Source: Crossaster papposus
Lineage: Eukaryota > Echinodermata > Asteroidea > Velatida > Solasteridae
Direction: 5' to 3'
Length of the DNA: 64,000 bases
NCBI GenBank assembly: GCA_037893245.1
Contig: JBAIAA010000901.1
Location: forward strand, 124,001-188,000
The notes beneath the pieces are model-generated. The model was not told the DNA's origin, made no database searches, and saw only the letters and a list, made by a program, of their open reading frames with translations. How positions within the stretch are numbered: the first letter of the stretch is position 1; every line of letters begins with the position of its first letter. Below are positions 44,541 to 56,759 of this stretch, piece by piece. The position numbers and the translations under genes were made by a program.

Positions 44541-45608
44541 ACTGAACGTAATTGCAATCGCGTCCTGGCCCGACGGCTATAATACCCAGCGTGTTTTTGC
44601 CAGTCCTCATTTGCGTTTGCCGCTTCAACCTGTGAAGATCAACACTTCGAAGAATTCCGACATTAACATTTACGAGCATCATACCTCCAAAGAGGAGTGG
44701 ATCGGAAAGACAGGCCATGAGAAAATCAGCCAGTAGGACTACCCGAAGATCCCGAAGCCCGGTCCCTAGTGGGATCGAAGTACGGCAATTTCGTTTGTAG
44801 TACATGTACGTCCATTTCGTCTAATTGCAGAACGGGATGGCCGCCAGAAAATGTGGAGTAGGCTAAACGTTCCGGAGCACCCTTTCCGTCTGAGACCGTC
44901 CATGAAGTTCGTAAACAGTTGCTACTACGTCCATTTCGTTCGCACATAGTTTGAGCCCGTTCGGCAACATTAGCAAGAACGTAGTGTGAACTAGTTTGGT
45001 GTGATGGGGGCATAAGAACCTACAAATGATATGAATCATGCAAGTTGTTTACCTAATGAATCGAAGCTCTTTTTTATTCACAATACATTTATATCCTATA
45101 CTTCTTCATATAAATGTACAAACACGTGTGCTTTTGTATACTAATTTAAAAGAGATACATGTAGTATATACCCGGTACATAAAACATGATTAATTATCAT
45201 TTAAAAACATTGTGGATATTTTCTCAGATTTAATTCGCCGTGAGGAATTAAAAATCAGTAATTGGTGTTCATGTTTGCATGAATATACAGCGGTTTTCAC
45301 TTTTGTTTCCCCCTTTCCCCCAGAAATAGCCATAGAAAATGACAAAACCCCTAAGAAATTTTGGAAACATATAAATCAGTGAAATGGAACCACCAAGCAT
45401 TCCAAAACTGTATTTAGATCGCTTCTTGGTCTTAGAAAACACCTGAGCCAATTTTTGGACATAATAAGAACTACTACTAATATTAAAATTGAAATCAATG
45501 GAAGTAGCCGGTGTCATATGAAAATCACACTCCTATGAAAATCGAACCCTATTTTTCTATTGGTTAAACCCTCTCAGGTGACAGGTTACACTCCTAATTA
45601 TCTCCACT
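44541..45608. other. Stretch without recognised gene
   Basis: Short open frames on both strands have no domain or repeat support. The word CTCCTAATTATCTCCACTTAA at its right end is shared with 27715. Confidence 0.4.
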
Positions 45609-46200
45609 TAAGCATGCTGTGTTGCTGATTTTGTTCGAGAAATGTATAATGATTACTAATATATCATTAGTATTCAATAAAACTTGTTCCTTCATGCAAA
45701 AAAACCACAAAATTGATCGGCGTTCTACGACCCAGAAAAACTCAGTTTCAGCAAAAGCCCTTAACTCATGAATAATTCATACTTTGTGTGTGACGTACTA
45801 CCCATGACGATTTACTCGGGTCGATCGTGTGCATGCATTTTTACCGTACAATGCAATGCGGAATAACAGCGGACAAGCATAATACACACGGAATAACATG
45901 GCGTCTTTTGTTTACTATCGGTTGCTCATGGGTAGTACGTCATCACTTTTCGCTGGTTTACAAGTCCGCTGGTACTATATCGTGGATTTCATTGTGGTTT
46001 TCAGTGGATCTTTGCCGGGAACCAGTACAGGGCGGGAAATTTCAAAATCGAAGAATCGAGGTCTAATTTTTTCGGTCAAATTGCAACAAAATTATTTAGA
46101 GAAAAACATGACCGTAACAATAAAGTGTTACCTGAACACAACATAAACAAGGTCCGATAATAAATTTAATGTGTGAGTTTTCGTTGTAGTCCATCTTTAA
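45609..46200. mobile_element. TTAA-flanked element, copy 1 (without nested insertions)
   Basis: The right end is TCGTTGTAGTCCATCT followed by TTAA (46197-46200). The left inverted end is lost, though TTAA occurs at 45609. The body is an inverted copy of 56354-58680 apart from two insertions present only there. A 30-bp tandem duplication (around 45857-45897, GGAATAAC at both ends) is specific to this copy. Short reading frames shared with the other copy are not coding. Confidence 0.8.
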
Positions 46201-46202
46201 CC

Positions 46203-46584
46203 ATCAACCATAAATTCTAAAGAAACTGATAGTAATATTCACACTCGCATTCAATTTAGTCATTAATTAATGTACATTTCTCCAAATTAGTTCTTATCTT
46301 TATAATTTTAAAACGTCTCTTACAAATGATACTCTCTTCATGTAAAACAGAAAAATATGTAAATGTCAAACAGTGAAAGTTGACACCAAAATGGCTCTTT
46401 TATAAGAGTGAGTTAATTTACGCTTTTCGAGTGGCTTGTTTTCCACTCTGTTGAGATGACTCTGAAATTTGCATTTTTGGATTGGATTCTTTTTTATCAA
46501 ATAAGTTGATGAGATATTCAAAAGCTGGTAATAATCTTACGCCGTATTTCAAGGTATAACTTGTTTTATTGGTATTTGTGACTT
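46203..46584. repeat. 3' flank of TRIM copy B, duplicated
   Basis: It matches 28081-28538 of copy A with scattered differences. No coding sequence or other element is seen. Confidence 0.65.
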
Positions 46585-49519
46585 TTATTCGATTGTCGAA
46601 CGAAGCTCTACATGTTGTTTGTGGGTTTTTTCCATCAACGATAAAATTGGCATTTTTGCTTGCAATGTCGCATCACACCTGGTGATACATCTTGACTGAG
46701 AAGTAGTCAGCCACTGCCAGCTGCCTATCTGATGTGAATGTGATTCCCTTGGGATAGTGCAGACCTTGTGCAATGCACTTGAGAAATCCACCTTGAGGGT
46801 CATAGTGGTGGATATGATGTCATTAACAACAGTATGCATTGCAACATAGATACCTGAGCTATCAGTGTACACACCATTGCAGTACTCTACTGGTTGACCA
46901 TTAATGGTGGGTTTGATGGTGGGCTGTGTAGTACCATTGCCATCAGCAACATAAACTGTCTCTGACTGTGAACTAATGACAATTCTATCATTGCTGTATA
47001 CAGCTATATAGTAAGGTGCAACCTGGACTGGTATGGTACGTAGGAGCTCACCATCAGTGGGGCTGTGTTCAGTCAACACCAGCCTCTTGACATCACCTAC
47101 TACGATGGTACCATCATTCTTGACAGCTACACTCCGGAGGTCAACTGCGGTCTCGCCGTCCTCACTCGGTGGCACCGTTAGGAACTCGTAGGCCAGCGTG
47201 TTGTTGCTGTTGAACACCTTTACGTGGGATGCGTTGGGGTCAACAACCACCAAACGATTGTTGGTGCGTGTAGCTGCGATGCCGTATGGACCTGTAGGAG
47301 TCATGATGTCAAAACAAACAAACGTATGCAGTTATTGAACAATCCTTTCAACACAGACATTCTTGAAAGAGTGAAAACTGCAGTAAAAGAAATGTCTGTC
47401 AAAGAATAAATTGTCAAGGTTTGGTATACACGCTTGAGAAATCACCGCATATTATAATTTATTTTGCATGATCTTGTTATGCCCGAGATTGTGGGGCCTA
47501 ATATGCTTCACTGTAATTTATTTTACTGTGTGAATAATGGGCGAGATAAAAAGATAAAAGAAAAAAGGTCTTCCATGCCAACGAGTGATAAACATACACT
47601 GAAAACTGTGTTTAGCAAGTAAACAATTTTCTAAACACTTTCTTGCTATCAGTTTGTGAACGTATTTTTATGCTAAACTTGTTTAGCATGAGGATGAATA
47701 GTGTTGTCATTGAACATTGATGTCTAGGAATTGGACATGGGTGTTTAGCTGCTAAACATGTTTGCTAACCATGTTAACTATAAGCAAAAAAGTCTGTTTA
47801 CTCGGTAAACACAGCTTTTGGAGTGTAAACCCCTGTATACCGATGTCTACGCGAAAATATTTCTTTCAACAAATTCACAGTATATCTTGGTTTTTGTTGT
47901 TGTAACTATCAGATGTATTTTGTTTAGACTTCCCATCTTTTGGAAAGAGCTTCAGGAATAAAATTTTCAAAATTTTCAATTTGGGTTTGTCCACCTTTAT
48001 TTTGAAATTTGGTTGTTATTGAATATCCATTGCGGTTGAAAAACATTCCCACACCGTGAATACCTTATTCAATAGATTATTATTTTGCTTGAAATTTACA
48101 GTTTCAATGGAGTTTCATTTACTTTTGTTTAAAAATTTAAATACAGAGAATATTTTAGTGAAGAGCAAGGCAAATTGTTTGAGTGCATATATTTTCGCAG
48201 ATGACATGTAATTTCAACTTACATCCTTGCATCGGGATTGTGCTTTTCTGGTTGCCATCGATGCTGCAGATCACAACTCGGTGGTTGGTGTAGTCAGTCA
48301 CTGCAATCTCATCAGGGTGACGAGCAGCAATGCCATAAGCCCCACGGAACTCTCCTGGACCGCTTCCTGATCTACCAAACTCACCACACAGCTCCCACTT
48401 GCCTTCCGTCACTACCACCTCACCCAGACTGATGTCACCAACACCCTCACTCTGCTTGAACTTCAGAAATGCCAGCCTGTCATCAACTATAGAAATAGCC
48501 TGACCAGCCAACAGTTTCAAGTCTTTGTTGATTGTAGGATAGAGTGACAGGAAGTCACTATCCGATGCAGTCCTTGTCACCTCTCTAGCTGTATCTAGTG
48601 AAAACTTGAACCTCTCCACAGCCAAACTCGCGGTTTTCTCACATTCTTCCAACTTCTGCTCACGATCCGTTTGGATGTGTTTGATGTCGTCAAGGATGCG
48701 ATTTTCTCGGGCCGTGATCTCTGCTCTTATCCTAGCTGCTTTGTCTCGCACTTCTGTCTTGACCTTCTGAATTGTGAGATTTAAATCTTCTTTCAGTCTT
48801 AAGACTTTTCCCCGTGATTCCTGGATTGCCTTTATTGAGTTTTCAAGTGGAGAAAACAGAACAGCTAATGATTGCTTGTACGCCGATAAAGCCAGATTTC
48901 TGTCAATGTACGCGTGTTCTGGCTTACAGTGGTCAACGACGGTACAATCTCGGCAGATCAACACTTCACATGTCGTACAAAAGAACCGTGCTGCTTCGCC
49001 CTCGTGGATCAGACATTTTGAATGTTTTGAATGTTTCTTTGTCAGTGTAACCTTCCCCTCACAAATGTCCATCAGTGGAGTCACCTTGTGGTTTGAAGAG
49101 TTAGCAAATCGAAGATGCATTTTGCTACAGGCTGAGCACATATTCTGGTCGCAGTCCAGACATCGATGAGTTGCCTCGTTTCCCCCCTCACAAATATCAC
49201 AGGAAAGACCAGCATTCCCCAAGCCCACTACCTTCTCCTGAAGTTCAATCTCATCAACCAGACCGATTAGATGAAAGTTGGTTTTCAGACCCTGCACCCC
49301 CGCCTCTGGAAGTTTCGTCCCCTGTCGACACACGGGGCAAGAAATCTTTGTACAGCCCTGGTGCTTCGTGCTGTAGTATTTTAGCAGACATTGTTCGCAG
49401 AAGTTATGCAGGCACTCTAGTATCTTAGGCCGTTTGTATCTCTCCTGGCAAATGCAGCACTCCAGATGATGTCTGCTGATCAGCGCTAGAGCTGAACTTA
49501 CTGCAGGTCCAGTCGCCAT
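46585..49519 (-). CDS. TRIM-NHL E3-ligase-type gene, copy B, shifted frame at the C-terminus
   Basis: Exon 1 (49519-48223) is open throughout. The RING is at residues 21-64 with all eight ligands (C21, C24, C36, H38, C41, C44, C61, C64). B-box 1 (CDICEGGNEATHRC) is at about 105-150, B-box 2 (FFCTTCEVLICRDC) at about 165-205, and a coiled coil to about 300. Then come LKFKQSEGVGD and the first NHL blade. Donor GTAAGT begins at 48222, and intron 47292-48222 ends CCTACAG. Exon 2 (47291-46585) carries NHL blades (RGIAATRTNN-type, VDLRSVAVKNDGTIVVGD). Against copy A, one base is lost near 46817, after YVAMH. The last blade is replaced by an unrelated tail that runs about 35 codons past the usual stop. 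Predicted length is 667 residues. RING and B-boxes may still work, but the propeller is probably incomplete. An acceptor 10 bases before the ATG implies a 5' UTR exon. Confidence 0.8.
47597..47825. mobile_element. TA-flanked MITE in TRIM copy B intron
   Basis: Ends CACTGAAAACTGTGTTTA and TAAACACAGCTTTTGGAGTG form an inverted pair, with TA on both sides. The interior repeats TGTTTAGC/GCTAAACA words, including the palindrome TGTTTAGCTGCTAAACA. A decayed copy occupies the same intron in copy A, so it predates that gene duplication. Confidence 0.75.
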
Positions 49520-50615
49520 TTTGTTTTGTCTGAAAAAAAGAAGAATGTGTTCATGTATTTAATAATAGGGATCAACAGTCAGAGCTCTAGATGTACGTGG
49601 ATTTGAAAGAAGGGCAAAATCACACCCTTACCAATCACTTTCATTTTATCTGCGATTGGTTTTTACATTGCTATTTGCCAATCCAATCTGTTAATGAGAA
49701 GGCTGATCATTTTAGAGGTAACCTAATTACATCCTTGACACCGACAGTAGGTATGTGAAATAGCGGCTCAAAGAGGGCGCCCTATTTGGTCCCTTTCAGC
49801 GCGCGCGGTCTCTGAATCAGTCTGGCAACGATGCCTTCAGATCATCGCGTATTGTTAGAGTATGTTAGGGGTGTGGGAAACTAGGTACATGTAGACTTGC
49901 ATCGATAAACTAACGATGTATTGCTGTGTAAGCCAATGGTACGTTGATTCTGTGCGACGTTTGGAACTTTGGAAAACCATAATCTGAAAAATGTGCTCGT
50001 GATTTTCATCGATATTTCACTCGAAGGTAGGATAGCTTAAGAATAAAAGTCTATATTTCGTAAACTAAAGATATTAATCTACATTTGTGGAAATTTTAGG
50101 GAAAATTTATACAATCACAAAAATGTTGTGTGCTCCGCAAAAAAAAAAATGGTAGCCGCGACCATGCCGCGACCGTGCGAGTGAAAATTGCCAGAAGGCC
50201 ATTTTTAGTGGAATGTCGCCCTGTTCTTGTAATTAAAATAATTAATTAGTGGTCATAATTATTTTATTTTATTATAAGAACTGCAGGTCCAAATGTGTTT
50301 TTGCTGCTTAATCATCACAAGAAATTTCAACTGAATACTCCAAGTAATAAAAAAGTTATGAAATGATTAGTTCCAAAAAAAAGAGTAAAAACCTCAGTTT
50401 GGGTCACAATCTTTTCTTTGTTTTTCTTTAAAATATACGCGACATTTAGAAAGGCATATTTAATTAGTAAAAACAATCATAACTTCATTAATACTCATCT
50501 GACTGAGCTGATTTATGCATCATTTTATTGCATTTTACAAGCTCTTTCAAAAGACTACTACTTTATTTCCATTGCTCAAATTAAAAAATTTCATTTCACA
50601 TACCTACCGACAGCC
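49520..50615. other. 5' side of TRIM copy B
   Basis: The first ~170 bp match the regions upstream of copies A and D (GGGATCAACAGTCAGAGCTCTAGATGTACGTG). Beyond that the sequence is unmatched and holds no recognised gene. A first non-coding exon of the TRIM gene is expected somewhere upstream, but its place is not evident. Confidence 0.45.
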
Positions 50616-51000
50616 ATGCAAATTGTTACCAAAATATTAAACTGAATTCCATACATAATATTCAGGGAATTAAGATGTGGTTCGAGGTCATGTATCATGC
50701 ATCTTTGACCATTGATTTTCTCCGCTGGTGTTCTAGTCCATAGCAGGTATCAATGGGAAGACAGTCTAGATATAAAATCATTGTTTGGCGAAATTATTTG
50801 AGCACAATCGATGTACTGTTACTCTAGATGCAGCAGTACCGACAAGCTACATCACACAAGTCAATGTGCAGATATGCAATAAACCATGGAATAATAAGAA
50901 GGAATACATATACACACTGGCAAAAGTATTAAATAGTATTGTTCATAGTAAAGTCAAGTGCTGTCCAGATAATTATGTACAATTAAAATAAGCACAGCTT
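50616..51000. repeat. TRIM 5'-flank block
   Basis: 50630-50700 (TTACCAAAATATTAAACTGAATTC...GGGAATTAAGATGTGGTTCGAG) matches 31480-31550. 50785-50990 matches parts of 60615-61190 (GAAATTATTTGAGCA, GATATGCAATAAA, AAGTG-TGTCCAGATA), where a SINE is inserted. Confidence 0.65.
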
Positions 51001-52550
51001 GTCAAATTAATGTTATCTTTTGAGCATTTTGGCATTGTTGTACTATCCTCGATCATCCTATTTCTGCGCACATAAGGGTTTGCAACCAAGTAGCTTAAAA
51101 CTAAAAGAGCAACCACTCTTTTCATCAACAAAACTTATATTGTTGGCTTACGATCTTCCACCATGCCAATTAACAAAGCAAAATTATCTTTATTTGTAGC
51201 GACAAGCGCGGAATTCCAAAGCGTGCAGTTTTTGCGTTCAGAAAAAAATCCTGCCTAAATCTGCGCAGTGGGGCGCTTCATGGAAAATCTACGGTGTCCG
51301 GGCCATGCAACTCAAGAACAACATTATTTACTCCTTGATTTTGGAAAATATATTAGCTTGAACATTTTTAACATAATTATTTCCTTTTTTGTTTTCAATG
51401 CCAGTACACTTTTCGTAATATCAAGATTAATTCGACATAATGGTTGAATTCTCAATAGATAATTGTTAATTTTGTTTTTACAAAAAGGCATATATTTAAA
51501 ATTCACATCCAATTTATACATATTTACCTATTTAATATATATGTAGACCCCAGTTTGTATTGTTATCATTGAAGAAATGTATTAATAAAGTTGGAAATGT
51601 ACATTAATATTAAAATAATTTATTCAATTTTTGTTACTTTAAATATAGTAGAGTTAGCTCTACACGAGTGTTCACGAATCATACTCTCAGTCAAACTAAA
51701 CTAAAGACTGCCGTGCTCTGAATTCATACTAAAATGGCTTTATATGTTCTTTAGGCAATACAAAATAGTTTTACAATATTACAAATCGTCACCTCAGACG
51801 TTCAAAGCCTCTCGTTCTAATATTAATAATCTTTATGATAATGGTTTATAAGGTACACCCAGGACCAAGTTGTGCGTTGTATTGTTCATTTCAAGTAGCA
51901 ATTGGTTCGCTGAGTTTTTAGAAGGGTGCATCAATAAACTCAGTTGTTGATTAGGCCTGAATTAAATAAAAATAAAAATAAACCTAATAATATTTAAATG
52001 CCTTAATAAATTGACCCCTTCTTAGATTTGGTAACCTGAACTATCTTGATAGATGTATGTCATATATGTCATATATTGATCATCCCAATCAACAGAGAAA
52101 ATTGTCAAGATGACAGATTTTAATAGGTATGACAGAAGAAAATTCCAAAATAATATAAGAAACATGTCTTCTTTGTTGCACCGCAAGTCTTAAACCCCCT
52201 TAAAACAAATAATGAATTATATAGGACACGGTAGCTATGATACTGACGACAGAGGGCGAATAACAAAGTTTATCGTGCGGTCATCTTTTCGACTTCTGCA
52301 GGCCCAAAAGACTCTACCAACAATTGTACCTAGTAAATTAGCTGTAAAAAGCAGATTGTTTTCAATTTTTGCCCGACTTACCGTTAAAGCATTCACTTTA
52401 CATATTTTTTCGGTGGTTGTGAAAGTTCATGCATCAAAGAATACGATCCTAGTGACGGTACATCCTTGTTAAGACGCGCGCGTTGCCAAATTGAAATTAA
52501 AGGCGAGTGCGCAGAAATAGGACCGCGCAGATTTAGGGGGTCTGACGATA
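51001..52550. other. AT-rich stretch without recognised gene
   Basis: No domain, RNA gene or element end is recognised. Part near 51000-51080 (GAGCATTTTGGCATTGT) matches 61195, within the duplicated flank. Confidence 0.4.
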
Positions 52551-53000
52551 CATGTACCTGCATTCACAGCGATTATGAAAAAAACAGCGTCAAGCTGCAA
52601 CATTCTTTGCCATTTTTCAATTGATCGATATGTTTACTCACATTTTTGTCAGTTTTCAGTTTGGATGCTAGTTAAAATAAGCAAACCTTTCACTCAGTTA
52701 TTTTTCTCTATTGCGGTAATTAACGCGGAAGTACAACAAGTACAACTAAAGTCGACATATGGAATGCAACATGAATAGCGCCCCCAAGCAAGATACGACA
52801 CGCCCAGCGTTCTAACTATGATCGTTTCCCAAACCCTAGCTCTAACTTAGGATCATATCGGGCTTCGTCGCGTCCCAGCACCATTGACGAATTACTGCAT
52901 GACGAAGCCAGATCAGAGACGAAGCTGGGGCTTGGACAACGGCTCACAGATACCGGATCCAATGATCACTGTAGGAGATGGGTAGGAGAGGGGATTGGGG
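52551..53000. repeat. TRIM 5'-flank block, distal part
   Basis: It matches 62065-62770: CAACATTCTTTGCCATTTTT, GGAATGCAACATGAATAGCGCCCCC, CGACACGCCCAGCGTTCT, CGAAGCTGGGGCTTGGA. It is followed by GGGGATGG-type minisatellite (52976-53070), as at 38985-40230 and 62757. Confidence 0.75.
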
Positions 53001-53082
53001 ACTGGTGGATGGGGAGGGGATGGGAAGAGGATAGAAGTGGGATGGATGGAATGGGCTGTGGGATGGATGGGACTATCTTAAG

Positions 53083-53340
53083 AAATATCTTACTCATTTA
53101 AAAGTAAATAATGATTCTAGGAATCCAGCAAAATGATTGCGCTAGATATCCTGTAATTCTTCTGAAAAATATAATTTTATAAAGAAAAATTCGGGATCGC
53201 CGGACGGCGATCGCGAAAAAGCAAAAATAACATAAGAATAACTGCTTGACGCAGGTTAAAAACAAACGCTGTTGTTTGTGCTTTTCTCGGCATCAATGAC
53301 TGCAAAACTTCAGACAGGTCAGTTAAACGGTATTTAACGT
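53083..53340 (+). repeat. R2 MITE-like repeat, copy 5
   Basis: AAATATCTTACTCATTTAAA, AATGATTCTAGGAATCC and TGATTGCGCTAGATATCC, then AAAATATAATTTTATAAAG and CAGACAGGTCAGTTAAA as in copy 1. The right end merges with R1 at about 53340. Confidence 0.7.
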
Positions 53341-53622
53341 AAATGTACAAGGCTAAAGTTTAATAATGCCCCCATAGTTAATAATGCCACAAATCGTACA
53401 GATTCGCCTTGGATGCCCCATGTGAACCACAATTTGGGAGGGGGGGGGGGGGGGGGGGGGTAAAGATGGGGGGGGGGGGGAAATGCGTACTAAAACAAAA
53501 ACAAAATTACCAAAATTGAGGTCCACGTTTTTCCGGGGTAAATAATGTTATTTTGATGTAGAGATAACGGGACTGGCACAAGTCACGTCACGGTCAACGT
53601 CAACGTTTCTAAAACCTTATTG
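53341..53622. repeat. R1 repeat, copy 3, left part
   Basis: GTACAAGGCTAAAGTTTAATAATGCC...AAATCGTACAGATTCGCC matches 779-830. Here the junction to ACCACAATTTGGG is uninterrupted, giving the target site of the LINE at 855-3705. G runs lie at 53428-53460 and 53466-53480. Confidence 0.7.
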
Positions 53623-55450
53623 TTTGTTTGTTTGTTTGTTTGTTTGTTTGGTTTATTTTCATCCGTACATTAAACTAACGACATAACAACAATTATAATA
53701 TGTTAACAAATAATGTACAAATGGGGGTAACATCCAGAGGATGTATGACCCTCCTGTAGTGGAGTAGTACCCAGACTGCTATTGGTTCATTGTATTAACT
53801 TTGAAAAATAATAATACAAGATAATATAATTTCCCTTGGTCAGCAATGAATAAGAAAATAAAGGTTTTATTAAAAAGATAAGTGAGGTATTAATGTCCTG
53901 CTGCATTAGGACAGGAATGACATGGTAAATTAGTGCAAAGAAAACTGTTATACTTGTCCAGATAAAACTCTTTAAGATGGCTAAGGAAAAGTTTCCTAGA
54001 TACACTGTTCAATTCATTTCTCAGGCTGTCAGGAAGGGAGTTAACAATTTTAGGTAGAAGTTTACGATAATTGAAAGAGACAACATCCACTCTACAAATA
54101 TCAGTAATACGAATAAGATTATCTTGTCTTGTAGTGAATGGGTGAAAATCCACATTTAAAGGAAAAATCGAAGGAGAACTTAAATTATCCGGGAGCAAAT
54201 TATTAATATAATCAAGGTAATAATGGCAATTTGGACATTCAATATATCTTCCAGCTTCAAAAGTTTATATTTGAAACAAAGAGGAGTAGTATGTGCATTG
54301 TACTGAACATGACACGCATTACGAATACATTTTTTTTTTGAGAGTAATAAGTCTTTTGTACAAGAAGGGGTACACCTTTATCATGCCACCCCAAGCTAAG
54401 AGGCCATAATTTAAATAGGGATTAACTAAACTCTTACAAATGGCCAAAGTGTCTTTAACTCTCAAAGTATTTTGCTCCTTCCAGAGCATATTCTTATCAG
54501 TAATAAGGCCAAGAAAAGTACAGGAGGAGACCTTTTTAATAGTAACATTTTCTAAGCAAAGTGAGACATCAGGTAAAAACCTTTCTCTCTGCTGCAAAGA
54601 ATAACAGATATGGTGAGTTTTATCAGGACGAATGTTTAACTTATTGGCTCTAAACCAATCTTGCAGTACTCTCAATTCATCATTCACAGTATTAGCCAGT
54701 ACCTGCAAATTCTGTCCTGAGGCAACAAGTGTTGTATCATCAGCAAAGAGAACCGGTTTAAACAAGGGGCAACACATGGGCATATCATTAACGTAAACCA
54801 AAAACAATAATGGCCCAAGAGTTGACCCTGGGGTATTCCACAAGTGATATACTGCTTACGATCATTTAAAGAACTTGTAAACCAGCCAAGTGCAATTCCA
54901 CGAATTCCGTAATAATACATTTACGTAATAGAATGTGATAATTGACAGTATCAAAAGATTTTTTAAAATCTAAAAACCAGCAAAAGAAATATCGGACGGT
55001 ACTTTGTAAACAGAATCATACAGATTATTGTAAAAATCTAAAACGGCATAAACAGTGGATCTACCTGCACGAAATCCGTATTGATTATGAGAAAGTAAGT
55101 TTGTGGAATCGAGAAAAAACAATATTCGACTGTGCATAAGTTTTTCCAGAACTTTGGAGCAGGTATTAATTAGTGAGATAGGCCGGTAATTGCCTGGATC
55201 CTGGGAATTACCTTTTTCAAAAACAGGAACAACTTTAGCTAATTTGTACAAGTTAGGAAAAGTACCTTGTTCAATGGAAGTATTAAAAATATTCGATAAT
55301 GGAGCAGAAATTATGTCAATAATTTCCTTTAAAAGGGAATTACTAACTTCATCTGATCCAGAACTATTTTTGTTTTGAAACTTAGTGACAATTTTTATAA
55401 TTTCCCCTGGATCAGTAGGGGTAAAAAGAAATGAGTTAGGGGAAGAAGTT
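53622..55450 (-). mobile_element. CR1/Jockey-type LINE, 5'-truncated, inserted in R1
   Basis: On the minus strand the RT reads GNYRPISLINTCSKVLEKL (near 55185), HNQYGFRAGRSTV, DFKKSFDTVNYHILL (near 54960), GIPQG/LGPLLFLVYVNDM (near 54800) and FADDTTLVASGQ (near 54750). The C-terminal WFRANKLNIRPDKTHH, SCTFLGLITDKN and LVNPYLNYGLLAWGG follow. At least three frame changes (about 54970, 54830 and 54320) show it is dead. The 3' end is a (TTTG)n/(CAAA)n tail at 53622-53650. The flanks rejoin R1 (CGTCAACGTTTCTAAAA on the left, GGTTAACCTTGCATTTTT on the right). Confidence 0.85.
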
Positions 55451-55557
55451 GCTAAGGTTAACCTTGCATTTTTATTAAAATTTGCTAAAATGTAACTTAA
55501 GTTAAAACATTTCAAATAAATATAATTCGGCGGGGGGAGGACTATTAAACACAACAC
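53890..55557 (-). pseudogene. Reverse transcriptase ORF of the 53.6-55.4 kb LINE, broken
   Basis: Four overlapping open pieces (55557-54970, 54920-54684, 54843-54319, 54198-53890) together cover the RT fingers, palm and C-terminal part. The first 100 codons of the first piece run from R1 sequence into the element, so its start is not a real start. The catalytic ADD is intact, but lies in a different frame from motif A. Confidence 0.75.
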
Positions 55558-55600
55558 AACAAAACGTTTTAGTAAGATGTGCGCTTGGATTCCTCAGTAT
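55451..55600. repeat. R1 repeat, copy 3, right part
   Basis: AAGGTTAACCTTGCATTTTTATT, GCTAAAATGTAACTTAAG, CATTTCAAATAAATAT and GACTATTAAACACAACACAAC match 4432-4560. Confidence 0.75.
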
Positions 55601-56349
55601 CGGTTTGACTGTTCTTCTTGGTAGCTCCTAAAAAAATAAAAAAATAAAAAAATTAACAAAACCAAGAAAAAGCAAATACGGTCTGAAAGACGTATGCAAT
55701 TTGAAGACAATTTCGAAAGGATACAGCTCAAAAGGTTGTATTTATAAAAACAAATATAAATAAGAACAACATCAAGTTATTTACTTTATGAACATTATGA
55801 TTTTTTCGAACTTTAAATAATATTAGTACCTACACCGATGAAAATGTTTTAAGTACTGTCCATGTAAAGTGATATTTTATGAACAACGATATTTAACGTA
55901 AATGTACATAGATATATTTATGTATGAGGGGTTGTAAGCCTGCGCCCCTGCCATCATTAAAGAAATGTATAATGTAAATGACATGTACATGTATACAGTT
56001 CGAAATGTAGTGTTCTATTAAATGACTAACTTCCTCCCAAAAGGTGTCCATCCAACAGAGGTATTACCTTTTGGTGGTTTGTTTTATTGGGAAAATATAC
56101 GTTATTAAATGCAATTCTGCCAAAACAAATAATGTGGCTTTCAGTGTCATCATGAGTTGTAGAAACACAATGAATTATTAAGCCATCTTCATTTATGATC
56201 GTTAGCATCAATCTTTCTTTCTTTCTTTAAAGCATGCTGGTTCTCTATGACAGCTATTATATACATTTTTTCCCGAATAATATGGATACTATTAAACACT
56301 GTTACAACATAAATAAGGGCTATTATGAGTATAATTCTTGTTTGTTCTC
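55601..56349. other. AT-rich stretch without recognised gene
   Basis: It contains a short AAAAAT repeat at 55627-55655 and ACATGTACATGT words near 55980. No gene or element end is recognised. Confidence 0.4.
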
Positions 56350-56759
56350 TTAAAGATGGACTACAACGAAAACTCACACATTAAATTTATTATCGGACCT
56401 TGTTTATGTTGTGTTCAGGTAACACTTTATTGTAACGGTCATGTTTTTCTCTAAATAATTTTGTTGCAATTTGACCGAAAAAATGAGACCTCGATTCTTC
56501 GATTTTGAAATTTCCCGCCCTGTACTGGTTCCCGGCAAAGATCCACTGAAAACCACAATGAAATCCACGATATAGTACCAGCGGACTTGTAAACCAGCGA
56601 AAAGTGATGACGTACTACCCATGAGCAACCGAGAGTAAACAAAAGACGCCATGTTATTCCGCATTGCATTGTACGGTAAAAATGCACGCACACGATCGAC
56701 CCGAGTAAATCGTCATGGGTAGTACATCACACACAAAGTATGAATTTTTCATGAGTTAA

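Noticed and set aside
45827..46146. Reading frames shared with 56404-56693, suggesting a conserved small protein
   Set aside because: Both frames of the pair are shared, with frame-breaking differences elsewhere. They lie within a non-coding TTAA element, so conservation comes from recent copying.
48774..49428. Plus-strand open frames opposite the TRIM exons (also at 30561-31177 and 59693-60403)
   Set aside because: They are antisense shadows of the RING/B-box coding strand; the motifs and splice sites belong to the minus strand.
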